A stretch of DNA of 64,000 nt from G965216905 sp965216905 (GCA_965216905.1 OZ244213.1:1550001-1614000), one strand, 5' to 3'. Shown: positions 34,148 to 42,881, counted from the stretch's first letter. Numbers and translations: made by a program. The notes: a model not told the origin generated them from the sequence alone.

Positions 34148-34542
34148 GATCGGTGGCGTGCCGACATCCAGTTGTCGCTGACCACGGCGGCAGCCTCGTG
34201 GTCGTCGACGAGAACGATGAGTTGGTGATCGTGGTCGCTGTAGAGGACCTCGACGTTGACATTGGCGTCCGCCATGGCCCCGCAGAACTTGCCAAGCTGG
34301 CCCGGTTCGTCCTGGTTGAGACGCTGGACCATAACCCGGCGACACGCAGTGACAGGCATGCCAGCATCTTCGAGCGCTGCTCGGGCTCGGTCGCCGTCGG
34401 CGACGAGGAAGTGTGCAACTCCCACCCCGTCGACGACCCACATCCCGCCGCCCTCGACGCTGACGCCGGCGGCGCCAAGGGTCTCGCCCATCAATGCCAG
34501 TTGACCTGGGCGATTGGCCATGTGGATCTCGAGGTCGTACAT
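34144..34542 (-). CDS. ACT-domain protein, probable amino-acid sensor
   Basis: 132 residues with two ACT-like repeats: EIHMANRPGQLALMGETLGAAGVSVEGGGMWVVDG and QRLNQDEPGQLGKFCGAMADANVNVEVLYSDHDHQLIVLVDD. Each shows the RPGQL/EPGQL turn that binds amino acids. No catalytic domain is attached. It sits between a monooxygenase-like protein (2-bp gap) and the EamA transporter (4-bp overlap) in one operon. Confidence 0.78.
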   Translation of the reverse strand: MYDLEIHMANRPGQLALMGETLGAAGVSVEGGGMWVVDGVGVAHFLVADGDRARAALEDAGMPVTACRRVMVQRLNQDEPGQLGKFCGAMADANVNVEVLYSDHDHQLIVLVDDHEAAAVVSDNWMSARHRS

Positions 34543-34543
34543 G

Positions 34544-34903
34544 TCATTCTCCTGTCTCGTGGTAGGCGTTGCTGTCGGTCGGAGCTCCAGCGCGGTCGGT
34601 TGGTCCGTAGTCCCGAACGAGTTCGGCCATGCGAAGCCGGTAGCTCGTGAAGTACCTGGACCGACCGAGAACTTGGGCCCGTCGATGCTCTGGGGTCATG
34701 CGCCAACGTGATACCGCCGCTTCGTCCTCGAAGAACCCGATGGCGACGAACTTGCCTGGCTCGGAGCAGCTCTCGAACCGTTCCACCCCGGCAAAGCCAT
34801 CAAAGCCGGTGAGCTTCTCGCGAAGTTCGGACGAAGTTGTGAGGTACTCGTCGGACACCGTCTCGTCGCTGTTCATCCAAAACTCGAAGATCATCACGAT
34901 CAT
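34544..34903 (-). CDS. ABM-like (antibiotic biosynthesis monooxygenase) small protein
   Basis: 119 residues from ATG 34903, with starts at 34894 or 34927 also possible. The pattern MIFEFWMNSDETVSDEYLTTSSELREKLTGFDGFAGVERFES...FVAIGFFEDEAAVSRWRMTPEHRRAQ is that of ABM/dimeric alpha-beta barrel proteins. The R-x6-Y-x2-YRLR tail is typical. It is the first gene of the operon with the ACT and EamA genes, divergent from the ArsR regulator across a palindrome. Confidence 0.75.
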   Translation of the reverse strand: MIVMIFEFWMNSDETVSDEYLTTSSELREKLTGFDGFAGVERFESCSEPGKFVAIGFFEDEAAVSRWRMTPEHRRAQVLGRSRYFTSYRLRMAELVRDYGPTDRAGAPTDSNAYHETGE

Positions 34904-34950
34904 CTGGCGCCTACCTTCTGTCGACAATCGGTCCGCAACATACGACGAGG

Positions 34951-34974
34951 ACGTTTCGGCGTGGGCCGAAACGT
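34951..34974. promoter_or_regulatory. Perfect 9-bp inverted repeat between the ABM operon and the ArsR gene
   Basis: ACGTTTCGG - 6 bases - CCGAAACGT, perfect on both arms. It is centred in the 91-bp divergent intergenic region, 21 bp before the ArsR start. This is the obvious operator for the ArsR-type regulator controlling both transcripts. Confidence 0.75.
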
Positions 34975-34994
34975 TGCGGCGTTAGGATTCGACG

Positions 34995-35675
34995 ATGGCG
35001 TCTACTACGACCGCATCGGCGATCGCCCGCGTCGGCGCACTACTGGCCGACCCGACACGGGCAGAGATGCTATGCGCCATGATGGACGGCCGGGCCCACA
35101 CCGGAAGCGAACTCGCCCGCCACGTCGGCGTGGCCCCATCAACAGTCAGCGAACACCTCTCCAAGCTGCTCGATGCAGGGATGGTGGCAGTGACGGCCCA
35201 AGGTCGACACCGCTACTGGCGGCTCTCCAGCACCGAGATCGCCGAACTGCTCGAAACCCTCGGCATCAGCCCAGCTAGCCCCACGCTCCCGAAGGCACCG
35301 GCACAGTTGACGTACGCTCGCACCTGCTACGACCACCTCGCAGGCGAGCTTGCCGTTGCCATCTACGACCAGCTCCTTGCCTTCGGTCATCTCACAGAAA
35401 CCGACGAGCATCTCCGCCTCGAACCCTCCGGATACGAGCTCCTCGCATCGATCGGCGTCGACATCGACATCATCACCGCCACCCGCGGCCGGCCGAGAGC
35501 CCGACCCTGCCTTGACTGGACCCAACGTCGACACCACCTCGCCGGAACAGCAGGCAAAGAACTCCTCAACGCACTCAGCGCAAACAACTGGGTCCGACCG
35601 GGCAAGCGGCCCCGTAGCATCCACGTCACATCAACCGGTCGCACCGAGATCAGCCGCCACTTCCACCTCACCTGA
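34995..35675 (+). CDS. ArsR-family transcriptional regulator with C-terminal extension
   Basis: 226 residues. Residues ~8-90 are an ArsR winged helix (ALLADPTRAEMLCAMMDGRAHTGSELARHVGVAPSTVSEHLSKLLDAGMVAVTAQGRHRYWRL). The extension (~90-226) includes TYARTCYDHLAGELAVAIYDQLL, where the paired Cys/His could form a metal or thiol sensor, and a CLDWTQRRHHLAG motif seen in related ArsR proteins. It is divergent from the ABM-ACT-EamA operon, with a perfect palindrome in between. Confidence 0.82.
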   Translation: MASTTTASAIARVGALLADPTRAEMLCAMMDGRAHTGSELARHVGVAPSTVSEHLSKLLDAGMVAVTAQGRHRYWRLSSTEIAELLETLGISPASPTLPKAPAQLTYARTCYDHLAGELAVAIYDQLLAFGHLTETDEHLRLEPSGYELLASIGVDIDIITATRGRPRARPCLDWTQRRHHLAGTAGKELLNALSANNWVRPGKRPRSIHVTSTGRTEISRHFHLT

Positions 35676-35966
35676 GCAACTTGCAAGCAACGCCACAGCC
35701 CGCTTCATCCAATCCCGCCCCGAACTGGCCGATCGGGTCTCGTCGGGTGCCCGACCTCACCACGCTCCGTGTCCATCGCAACACTTGGCCGGCGCACTCG
35801 TAGGTGCCGATCGGCGTGGTTCAGCGACTTGAGCGTTCTCGTCCGAGATCTGGTGATCTGCGGTGGTTGATGTGTTCTGTTGTGCGTGGTCGTTCGATCG
35901 CCTGGTTTGGTGTCGGGTGCGATTGGTGGGCCGTGTGGTGGGGTTGGAATCACTGGGCGGATGTCG

Positions 35967-36953
35967 TCATCCGTTGGCGACGTGGTCGTTACGGCCGAAG
36001 CGGCGGCGGTATTCGGAGGGCGTGGCGCCGACCAGTTGCCTGAACACGCGGCGGAAGGACGTCGGGTCGGCGAATCCGACTTCTGCACGGATTCGATCGA
36101 CTGAGCGTGAGGTTTGCTCGAGGAGGCGTTTTGCCGATTCGACTCGCACCACATTGAGGTATGCCCGGGGGCTAATCCCGACCGAGGCTTGGAACCGGCG
36201 GTGCAGCGTGCGGGTGCTCACGCCTATGTGCGCCGCTACCCCGGCGACCGACAGCGGTTCGATAGCTCCCTGTTGGATCGCGGATTGCGCGTTGTGGATC
36301 AGGGCGTCGTTGTGGTTGCGATGTACCCCGATCATTGCAAATGGCAGTTGCGAGTCGCGCCCCGTATCGAGCAGCATCATCTGGGTGGCGGCCCGTGCTC
36401 GGTCGGCCGAGCCGAATCGGGCGACCAGATAGTGGACGAGATTGAGCGCTGTGGTTGCGCCGCCTGAAGTGATGACGTTGCCTTCGTCGACGACGATCTG
36501 ATCGATCTCGAGTCGAACTCGTGGGTAGGTTGCTCGGAATAGGCCCTCGGCCACCCAGTGGGTGGTTGCCCGCCGGCCATCAAGGAGCGCGGCCTCAGCT
36601 AGCAGGAACGCCCCCGTGCACGAGCTGGCGACGATGGCGCCGTCGTTGGCCCAACGCTCGAGCCACGGAACCCAGTGCCGGTTGTGATCGATCGAGGGTC
36701 GAACGTTGTCATCGAGTCCGGGCACGACGACGAGATCGGGTGTTTCGGCCGCATCGGCGATCACGGAGGGGTGTAGCTCGACACCGTTCGTGAACCGGAT
36801 CGGACCTGCGGACGTACCGACCGCGATCGCTTCGAACAGGTCGGGTGCGTTTGGTTCCCGAAGAAACCTCCACGCCGCGTTCGATTTGGTCAGGGCGTCG
36901 AGCACCGACACGGTATTCAGCGACGCCGCACCTTCGATCCCGGTTACAAACAC
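35967..36953 (-). CDS. GlxA-type transcriptional regulator (DJ-1/PfpI domain + AraC HTH)
   Basis: 328 residues from GTG 36953. Residues ~1-190 are a class-I glutamine amidotransferase-like DJ-1/PfpI domain (PDLVVVPGL, IVASSCTGAFLLAEAALLDGRRATTHW). Residues ~225-325 are an AraC double HTH (LSVAGVAAHIGVSTRTLHRRFQASVGISPRAYL; SVDRIRAEVGFADPTSFRRVFRQLVG). Such regulators sense small nitrogenous metabolites. It is divergent from a membrane protein/small-protein pair that it may control. The 291 bp downstream (35676-35966) contain no gene I can support. Confidence 0.87.
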   Translation of the reverse strand: MFVTGIEGAASLNTVSVLDALTKSNAAWRFLREPNAPDLFEAIAVGTSAGPIRFTNGVELHPSVIADAAETPDLVVVPGLDDNVRPSIDHNRHWVPWLERWANDGAIVASSCTGAFLLAEAALLDGRRATTHWVAEGLFRATYPRVRLEIDQIVVDEGNVITSGGATTALNLVHYLVARFGSADRARAATQMMLLDTGRDSQLPFAMIGVHRNHNDALIHNAQSAIQQGAIEPLSVAGVAAHIGVSTRTLHRRFQASVGISPRAYLNVVRVESAKRLLEQTSRSVDRIRAEVGFADPTSFRRVFRQLVGATPSEYRRRFGRNDHVANG

Positions 36954-37047
36954 CCGCGTGTCCGATTTCGCCCCTTAGTTGTCGTTTCGGCCTCTGCCAG
37001 CCTACGGGGTTCACGCCTAGCGTGCGGGATGAGAACTCGGAGGTCCC

Positions 37048-37560
37048 GTGACGACGCACAGCGCAGCGATTCTGGCCATGAGCTTCAACTTCATCACGCT
37101 CATCGTGCTCGCCCTGTGGTTGTTCGTACCATGGGCACGCCGGCGACCACTGGCGGCTGCGATCACTCCGCTCGTGATCGTCCACACCGGTCGCACCGTG
37201 GCGCTCCAGCTGTTCTCGTCGCAGGCCAACGGGTACGACATATCGGACCGGGTGCGAGACGAGATCGTGTGGGGCGATCAGCTCGGGTTCCTGCTGGCGC
37301 TGCTCACCCTCATCGCCATCTGGCTATGGCCCCGCGTCGCCAAACCGTTCGCCTGGGCAATGGTGGTCGTCACCGTGATCGATCTCGCCAACGCCCTGGT
37401 CGCCGGGTTGCGGAACGATCTCCTTGGCAAGGCGACCGACGTGTCGTGGATGATCCTCACCTTCTACGTGCCGATGTTGTGGATCTCGACGGGGCTCATC
37501 GCATGGCTCCTGGTCACCCGTCGCACCGAACGAATCGCCCCACAGAAAGGAACAAGCTGA
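37048..37560 (+). CDS. Four-helix membrane protein, unknown
   Basis: 170 residues from GTG 37048, with GGAGG just upstream. Four hydrophobic segments are seen: ~10-28, ~35-56, ~75-95 and ~105-125/135-158. Conserved-looking spots are HTGRTVALQLFS and DLANALVAGLRND. I do not recognise the family. It is translationally coupled to the next gene (TGATG) and divergent from the GlxA-type regulator. Confidence 0.7.
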   Translation: MTTHSAAILAMSFNFITLIVLALWLFVPWARRRPLAAAITPLVIVHTGRTVALQLFSSQANGYDISDRVRDEIVWGDQLGFLLALLTLIAIWLWPRVAKPFAWAMVVVTVIDLANALVAGLRNDLLGKATDVSWMILTFYVPMLWISTGLIAWLLVTRRTERIAPQKGTS

Positions 37561-37964
37561 TGACCTCGAAGATCGTCTGGGGGGACCGCTGGGGAGAAAT
37601 CATCGACCGTCCCGACACCGACGTGATCGAGATCCGCTGGTTCGACACAACCCATGACCTCGACGCAGACACGTTCAACCGGTGGCTCGACAGATTCGCC
37701 GCAGCGGTCGAGCAAACCGGTCGCACGCGCGTTCTGACCGATGCCACCGTGTTCGGCATGCCGATGGACCAAATTGACGGAGAGTGGCGCGACACCAACA
37801 TCATCCCTCGGTACAACGCCGCTGGCGTCACCAAGTTCGCCTTCCTCATGCCCAAAGGAATGCCAACCATCGGAGCGCCTCCCGCACCCGAAGGTCCAGC
37901 CGACTACCCCACGGCCTACTTCGGAACACGACAAGACGCCCTCGCCTGGCTGTCCGACCCCTAA
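37560..37964 (+). CDS. Small soluble protein, STAS/SpoIIAA-like pattern
   Basis: 134 residues from ATG 37560, which shares one base with the previous stop. The pattern is alpha/beta: VIEIRWFDTTHDLDADTFNRWLDRFAAAVEQTGRTRVLTDATVFGMPMDQIDGEWRDTNIIPRYNAAGVTKFAFLMP...AYFGTRQDALAWL. It resembles SpoIIAA/STAS-like proteins, but the assignment is tentative. Its pairing with the four-helix membrane protein suggests a joint function. Confidence 0.65.
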   Translation: MTSKIVWGDRWGEIIDRPDTDVIEIRWFDTTHDLDADTFNRWLDRFAAAVEQTGRTRVLTDATVFGMPMDQIDGEWRDTNIIPRYNAAGVTKFAFLMPKGMPTIGAPPAPEGPADYPTAYFGTRQDALAWLSDP

Positions 37965-38080
37965 ACCAAGTCGGCACATACGCCACTTGGAACTCCGTAG
38001 CGAACGGACAAGACCGCGTCGGCTTCGGCCGCGCCGACGCCACCCTGCGCGGCTGTGACACCGCTCGCGGAGGTGCCTGA

Positions 38081-38307
38081 TAGGTCTGTAGGGGCGCTGC
38101 GGGGATTGGTTCCGTAGCGTTGCAGGGGTCCCGGTGGGTGTGGCTCTCGAGGTGCCTGCCACCCGTTTGGGTTGGCTGTCGAACGAGCTGACTTGCCTGC
38201 CGGGACCTTTGCTGGCGGTGTGGCTCGAAACAGGCGCGGCACCGTTATCTGTATCAGGAGTGCCCACCGTCAGATCCACCGACCCCCGAGACACGAGGAG
38301 GTGTGTG
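38081..38307 (+). other. Non-coding left end of the IS110 remnant
   Basis: 227 bp of structured non-coding DNA directly before the truncated IS110 transposase gene. In IS110-group elements this stretch encodes the bridge RNA. It contains several short complementary stretches, but I cannot fold it reliably. The whole gap 37965-38307 holds no gene. Confidence 0.4.
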
Positions 38308-38880
38308 ATGTCGGTGATGATCGGTATCGACCCGGCCAAGGGTTCCCATGCCGCGGCTGCGGTCAATGGTGGTGAAGTGGCAGTGGCTGAGCTCGAAGTG
38401 CGAGCAACGAAACGCCAGAGCGGAGAGCTGTTGGCGTGGGCGGAACGGTTCCCGCAGGTCGATGTGCCCTCCACGCTGTCGGCCCGGGTGCGGGTGCTCG
38501 ATTCGACCCGGTCGCAGAAGAACGACGCCAACGACGCCCGATCGGTGGCGATCGTGGCGCTACGCAACCCTGGCCTGCGAGTCGTGGCGGCGGAGGATCA
38601 TGTGGCCGTGCTGCGCATGCTCGCCAAGCGGCATAAGCAGCTGGCCTCGTTGAAGACCCAAGCGGCGGCGCGGCTCCATGCCGTGCTCGCCCAATTGATC
38701 CCGGGTGGGCTGGGCAAAGAAATGGTGGTACGGCAAGCCGCCGGGCTGCTGCGCCGGATCCGGCCCGCGTCGATGGTCGGAGCCGAACGCAAACGCCTCG
38801 CCCACCAGCACCTCGCTGAGGTGCGCCGTCTCGAGAGGAACTCAAAGGTTCCGCGCGTTGACCTGGGACGGGTCTCTTGA
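38308..38880 (+). pseudogene. IS110-family transposase remnant, internally deleted and 3'-truncated
   Basis: 190 codons with the RuvC-like DEDD start (MIGIDPAKGSHAAAAV) and the SQKNDANDARSVAIVALRNPGLRV segment. Two defects are visible. About 25-30 residues are missing between WAERFP and VDVPSTLSARVRV, where the family has its E-G-A-G-GLG motif. The reading frame is also cut near residue 186, where the terminal inverted repeat of the ISL3 element begins (38870); the last codons (RVS-stop) come from that element. The C-terminal Tnp20 Ser domain is gone, so it is inactive. Confidence 0.85.
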
Positions 38881-38998
38881 TGCTCGGTCATGGGGATGAT
38901 GCCAGGCCGGGGGTGAGGAGGATGGCTCTGGCTGCGAGGTTGTCGGCGTTGAAGAAGCCGTAGGCGACGCGTTTGAGGACGCCGATCTTGTTGAGCTT

Positions 38999-40024
38999 CT
39001 ATGTCAACTGGTGGACGGCGTGGTCGTGTTCGAGCGTTCTGTAGATGACGTTGGAGAGCTGCCGTTTCAGGCAGCGGATGGCATCGCGGCGGGTCTTGCC
39101 TTCGGCGCGTCGTCGGGCCACGTAGGCCTGGGCGGGTGGGTGGTGGCGCGCCTGGGTGACAGCGACGATGTGGATGGCATAGTTGAGTTTTCGGTTCCCG
39201 CCGCGATTGAGCCGGTGCCGGTTGGTCCGGCCGGAGCTGGCGGGGATTGGGGCGGTGCCGTTGAGTGCTGCGAACTGGTCTCGGCTGGTGAAGCGTGTGA
39301 CGGTTCCGGTTTCGCCGAGAATGCGGGCAGCGACGACCGGACCGACGCCGGGGATGTCGGTGAGGGTGGTGCCGGTCTTGGCGAGGAGCTGTTCGATGCG
39401 GCTGAGGTTCGTGATGAGGTCTCGGTTCAGGGCCTTGAGTCGTTTCAGACGATCTCGAGCGATGTCGGCTCGTACCGAGTCGTCGCCGGTGAGTAGCCGG
39501 CGAGCCTTCTGCCAATGCGCCGGTCGTGTGAGCCGGGGCACCTTGGCCGTGTAGCCAGGCCGGCAGGCAGACAAGTCGGCATGCACCTGTCCGATCAACT
39601 GGCGACGTTCCCGGTTGAGGTGGTCTCGCTGGTTGCTCAACAGCTTGAGGTCCTCGGCCGGCCCTGCCAGCCGAACCGCAGGAAGGCGTTCTTCGCGAAG
39701 CACGATTCGGGCGATGACGACGGCGTCATCTTGATCGGTCTTGCCCGGCTTGCGATGCGCCGTCCGGGCGTCAGCGGTGAGTCGAGCGGGCACCTCTACC
39801 ACCACGTAACCCTCGTCGAGAAGCCTCCGTGCCAGGGCAGTTCCGTAGCCGCCTGATCCTTCAACACCGATCCGTTCGACTTTCGGGCCGATGGCGAGCC
39901 ACTCAACCAGTCGGTGATGTCCGGCCGGGTCGTTGCTCACGTCAACGGCGTGGATCGTCGCCCCAGCCGTGTCGACACCAGCAACCGCCAACGAGTCCTT
40001 GTGCGTATCAATCCCCACACGCAT
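38999..40024 (-). CDS. IS110-family transposase (DEDD RuvC-like plus Tnp20 domain)
   Basis: 341 residues from ATG 40024. The N-terminal RuvC-like domain carries GIDTHKDSLAVAGVD, EGSGGYG and KTDQDDAVVIARI (D-E-D-D residues). The C-terminal transposase_20 domain carries DIPGVGPVVAARILGE, FAALNGTAPIPASSG and RGGNRKLNYAIH with the catalytic Ser. Full length for the family. It is an RNA-guided recombinase in light of current knowledge of IS110 bridge RNAs. A longer upstream start (40075) would run into the non-coding end. Confidence 0.9.
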   Translation of the reverse strand: MRVGIDTHKDSLAVAGVDTAGATIHAVDVSNDPAGHHRLVEWLAIGPKVERIGVEGSGGYGTALARRLLDEGYVVVEVPARLTADARTAHRKPGKTDQDDAVVIARIVLREERLPAVRLAGPAEDLKLLSNQRDHLNRERRQLIGQVHADLSACRPGYTAKVPRLTRPAHWQKARRLLTGDDSVRADIARDRLKRLKALNRDLITNLSRIEQLLAKTGTTLTDIPGVGPVVAARILGETGTVTRFTSRDQFAALNGTAPIPASSGRTNRHRLNRGGNRKLNYAIHIVAVTQARHHPPAQAYVARRRAEGKTRRDAIRCLKRQLSNVIYRTLEHDHAVHQLT

Positions 40025-40240
40025 GCTCCGTTCTCCTTCCTGATCGGTAGCGTCGGGCCAACGGTGCGCAAACATGGGTGCAGAACCGGAATCGGCAAGC
40101 TTCTATCAAGCGACACCGTTCGCCCTGGGCTCGGCGAGAGGCGCTCAACAAGCAAGCCACTCAGCGGGCAGTTAGTGCCAGAGCCATCCCGCCGCGCTCC
40201 GGGCATGTCACCCCGAGAGATGACCCTCCAGTAGAACACG
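40025..40240 (-). ncRNA. Putative bridge-RNA region of the intact IS110 element
   Basis: 216-bp non-coding left end upstream of the IS110 transposase, inside the element. In the IS110 group the bridge RNA that pairs with target and donor DNA is transcribed from this place. Here the target is the ISL3 transposase gene around 40241/38998, which allows the guide loops to be tested. Location is from family knowledge; I have not resolved the fold. Confidence 0.45.
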
Positions 40241-41539
40241 CATGTTGGTGCCTTCGATCCGCCCGATGTTCTCCCCTTCGGTGGATCGGGTTCCGGTTCG
40301 TGAAGGGGTGAAAGTCTCGTCACCCCATTCGAGCAGCGTTTCGGTCAGCTTCTCGAACTCGAGCAGGGGGTGGTCGGCGTAGACGTCGAGGAACGCTCCC
40401 AGCGCCTGGTTGGCGTCTTCGTCGGTGTCGGCGACGTGGATGCCGTAGAGGTGTTGGGGCATCCGCCAGGCAGCTTCCAGTTCGGGTCGGCCGGAAAGCA
40501 CCTTGCCGAGGGCTTCCATCCGCTCGTCGGTGAGATGGTCGGCGCGGGTGAGCTGGAGGTAGCGGCTCCTGAAGATGGCCGGTTCGAAGGCGGGTCGGGT
40601 GCCGTGTGGTCCGATCCGTTGGATCCGACGTCTGACCTCGATCATCCCAGCGGCGAACCAGCGGGCCACGTGAAACCGGTCGAGGACATGGGTGGCATGA
40701 CCGAGGTGCTGGCGGATGGCGGTGCGGTAGGCGATCGACCCGTCAGACACGACCACCCGCACCCCCCGGCACCACCGGTGACCCTGGGCGGTGAAGAAAC
40801 CATTGAGCGCCTTGGCGTTGCGATGTCGGACGACGGCCAGAGTCTGTCCGGTGTCGCCGTTGATCAGCACCGTCACATATCGATGCCCTCGCCGGAGGCT
40901 GGTCTCGTCGACGAGCAACGTGCGACAGCGGCGGCTGCGACGCTCGGCGGCCACCATATCCGACCAGTCCCGGGTCAGGGCCATGATGAAGTGCCACGGC
41001 AGACCGTGACGGCGTGACACCTCCCGGATCGACATGGCCTGAACGTCCCGCACCAGCTGGCGTGCCAGCCGTCGGGTCACATGGGTGCGGCGACCGATGA
41101 TGATCTCGGGATGCGTCTCCCAATGCCGCTGAGCACATTCGAGACACGCCAATCGGCGACGTATCCACTCCAGATCGGTGGGTCGGCCTCCGGTGGGCAG
41201 GTCCCGTACCCGCAGCCGGCGAGTGTCATGCACCGCCGACGTCTTGAACCCACAGTGCGGGCAGCGGACCACCCGACGGGTGTCCGTCACTTCGATCACC
41301 AGCCGTTCCACCAGATCCACCAGGACGGCGATCACACGGATACGACGCAGGTGCAACCGGACAGACATACGATCAGGCTCCATCAGGGCCTCTCCTCAGC
41401 TCGGCGACAGTCATCACCGAGTATCGAGGGGCCCTGACCCTCGTCCTGGCATTCACATCAGCCGACGGCTCCCCAGCTCAACGCGCAGTCTCCGGTATTG
41501 ATTGCTGTGCGCCCCACCTTCAGCAGTCGCAGAACAGGT

Positions 41540-42010
41540 CGGCCGTGAGCTTCTGGTGACGTAGTTGATGATGTAGACGGCGGTGTCGTCGGGTGGTCGG
41601 TCGCTGATGAGCTCAGCTAACGACTCAAATCTGATTCGGCGCTGACGAGGGCTGGCTCTTCGTAGGCGTTCTTGGTCCGGTACTGGGGGGCGCTTCTGTG
41701 GCGAGGCGACTGTTGCAGAGGACAGTCGACATGCCGGTGATGGCGATCCTGCCGGTTTCATGTCGCTGTGGGCAACCTTCGGTCCCTTGGATCTTCCGGC
41801 CGGGTCGGTCAATGCCCCAAGCGCACGGCCGACGCGACGACTGGCGTGGGGCACGCTCGCGTGTCAACTGCGATTGGCACCACGTCGAGGTCGTGGCGGC
41901 CAGGCGTGGGCATTGGCCATAACAGCTCACCACGGTCCATGGTTGCCTCGCGACTGGCCAGTGGCGCTCGAGTTGCCGATACGGGCGGGGGCGTGAGAGT
42001 TGTCGTGGGT
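41540..42010 (-). pseudogene. Decayed nitronate monooxygenase-like gene remnant (copy 1)
   Basis: No open frame remains, but the DNA aligns by eye with both ends of the gene at 45517-46976. The segment 41540-41770 matches 45516-45760 (for example the TCGTAGGC(A/G)TTCTTGGTCCGG block and the TGTCGCTGT block). The segment 41840-42000 matches the 5' part at 46780-46910 more weakly. About 1 kb from the middle is missing. The remaining gap 41435-42330 holds no other gene I can support. Confidence 0.7.
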
Positions 42011-42330
42011 GCATCGTGCCCCGCGATTGATGCCGATACACCGGTGAGAGGTTCTCCCCGGCTCGCTAGCGTGTCGGGTGGCTGAATGCGGGCTTGGAAC
42101 ACTGGAGCTGGGGTTTGGAAACAGAAACGGAAAGGGCTGAACGCCACGAGCGGGAGCGCGAGCAAGAGCGACGGCAACGCAGCCGAGAGCGGACCAGCCA
42201 CGACGGTTCCGACGATTAGCCGGTGGGGTGTGCGCCCCGTCGCTTGCGAGGTTCGACGGTTGGATCGTGACCAAGGGGCGGGTCGTGAGAACTGCGGTGT
42301 GGCTGGGCTGCGGCGTGTAGAGGTGTGGAC

Positions 42331-42465
42331 CTGGTACCGTGATGGCAGCTGCTTCGGCGGTGACTCACTCTCTTCTCGTTTTCGGACCGGACTGCGCCTG
42401 AGTCGGTACCGGAACAACTGACCCCAGAGAAGCACACGGCTTCTCGTGCAGAGAGGCGATTCGCC
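42331..42465 (+). promoter_or_regulatory. Conserved mRNA leader of RRM gene 1, with hairpin
   Basis: About 135 bp aligning with 47201-47338 before RRM gene 3, including a 20-bp identical block (42347-42366). A 7-bp hairpin GAGAAGC-ACACG-GCTTCTC (42427-42445) sits just before the ribosome-binding site. The corresponding stem in the other copy keeps pairing through compensatory changes, so the RNA structure is under selection. Confidence 0.7.
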
Positions 42466-42720
42466 ATGAACATCTACGTAGGCAATCTCCCGTTCGACGC
42501 GACCGAAGCGGACCTCCGCTCGTTGTTCGCCGACTTCGGGCCAATCACTTCGGTTGCGGTCATCGCTGACCGTGATACCGGCCGTTCCCGCGGGTTCGGG
42601 TTCGTCGAGCTCGGCGACGAGACCCTCGCCGGTAAAGCCGTCGGACAGCTCGACGGCCACGACTGGAACGGGCGGCAGCTCACCGTCAACGAGGCCCGGC
42701 CTCGCGCCACCAGGTCCTGA
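42466..42720 (+). CDS. RRM-domain RNA-binding protein 1
   Basis: 84 residues, a single RNA-recognition motif. RNP2 is IYVGNL at residues 2-7 and RNP1 is RGFGFVEL at ~40-47, with the aromatic residues that stack on RNA. A short basic tail (NEARPRATRS) follows. Bacterial RRM proteins of this type act as RNA chaperones and are often cold-induced. AGAGAGG lies before the ATG. It is very similar to RRM protein 3 (IYVGNLPFDAT shared) and starts the RNA-handling cluster. Confidence 0.92.
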   Translation: MNIYVGNLPFDATEADLRSLFADFGPITSVAVIADRDTGRSRGFGFVELGDETLAGKAVGQLDGHDWNGRQLTVNEARPRATRS

Positions 42721-42740
42721 CCGTCACCGCCACCAACGCC

Positions 42741-42881
42741 ATCACCACCGAGGACACCGCTCGGCAGGCGGGAACCTTCTCGTCGTGCCCACCGTGTTCT
42801 CTGGTGATACCGCGATCGCGCATGGATATGCACTTGACCCATGCGCACAACCTCGGGCCCGCAAGGAATGAAAGCACCGAG
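42741..42881 (+). pseudogene. CPxC...H micro-protein, copy 1 (no clear start codon)
   Basis: In the frame after RRM gene 1, the segment SSCPPCSLVIPRSRMDMHLTHAHNLGP matches the micro-protein at 48310 residue for residue at its zinc-ligand positions (C-x2-C-x11-H-x2-H-x-H, then N-x-GP). The position equal to the other copy's ATG reads ATC here, and the frame runs on without a stop until 43133, over the next gene. It is either a decayed copy or uses an unusual start. Confidence 0.55.

Larger units (their letters stand above)
38999..40240 (-). mobile_element. IS110-family insertion sequence, apparently complete
   Basis: 1242 bp inserted into the ISL3 transposase gene in the same orientation. The right boundary is the transposase stop codon itself (39001-38999); the left boundary is near 40240. 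Boundaries may shift a base or two because of the core dinucleotide. No terminal inverted repeats are expected or seen. Confidence 0.8.
38888..41383 (-). pseudogene. ISL3-family transposase gene split by an IS110 insertion
   Basis: Part 1 (41383-40241, 381 codons) has the zinc finger (CPHCG...CLEC), an HTH region (SIREVSRRHGLPWHF), the DDE residues (LLVDETS, VVSDGS) and stops within GRIEGTN. Part 2 (38998-38888) resumes exactly with KLNKIGVLKRVAYGFFNADNLAAR and a stop. Joined, they give a 417-residue ISL3 transposase in frame. The stretch read on from part 1 into the IS110 end (to 40208) adds a false tail. The gene is therefore inactive in its present form but was intact until recently. Confidence 0.88.
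38870..41434 (-). mobile_element. ISL3-family insertion sequence, interrupted by IS110
   Basis: Bounded by 22-bp imperfect terminal inverted repeats at 38870-38891 and 41413-41434 (17 of 22 match; outer ends begin GGG). Removing the nested IS110 (38999-40240) leaves about 1.32 kb, normal for ISL3. It has landed in an older IS110 gene. I found no clear 8-bp target duplication. Confidence 0.82.

Noticed and set aside
38862..41442. 8-bp target-site duplication of the ISL3 element
   Set aside because: The flanks cctgggac and tgaccctc do not match; the C-terminal rest of the IS110 remnant is also not found beyond 41434, so a deletion may have accompanied insertion.
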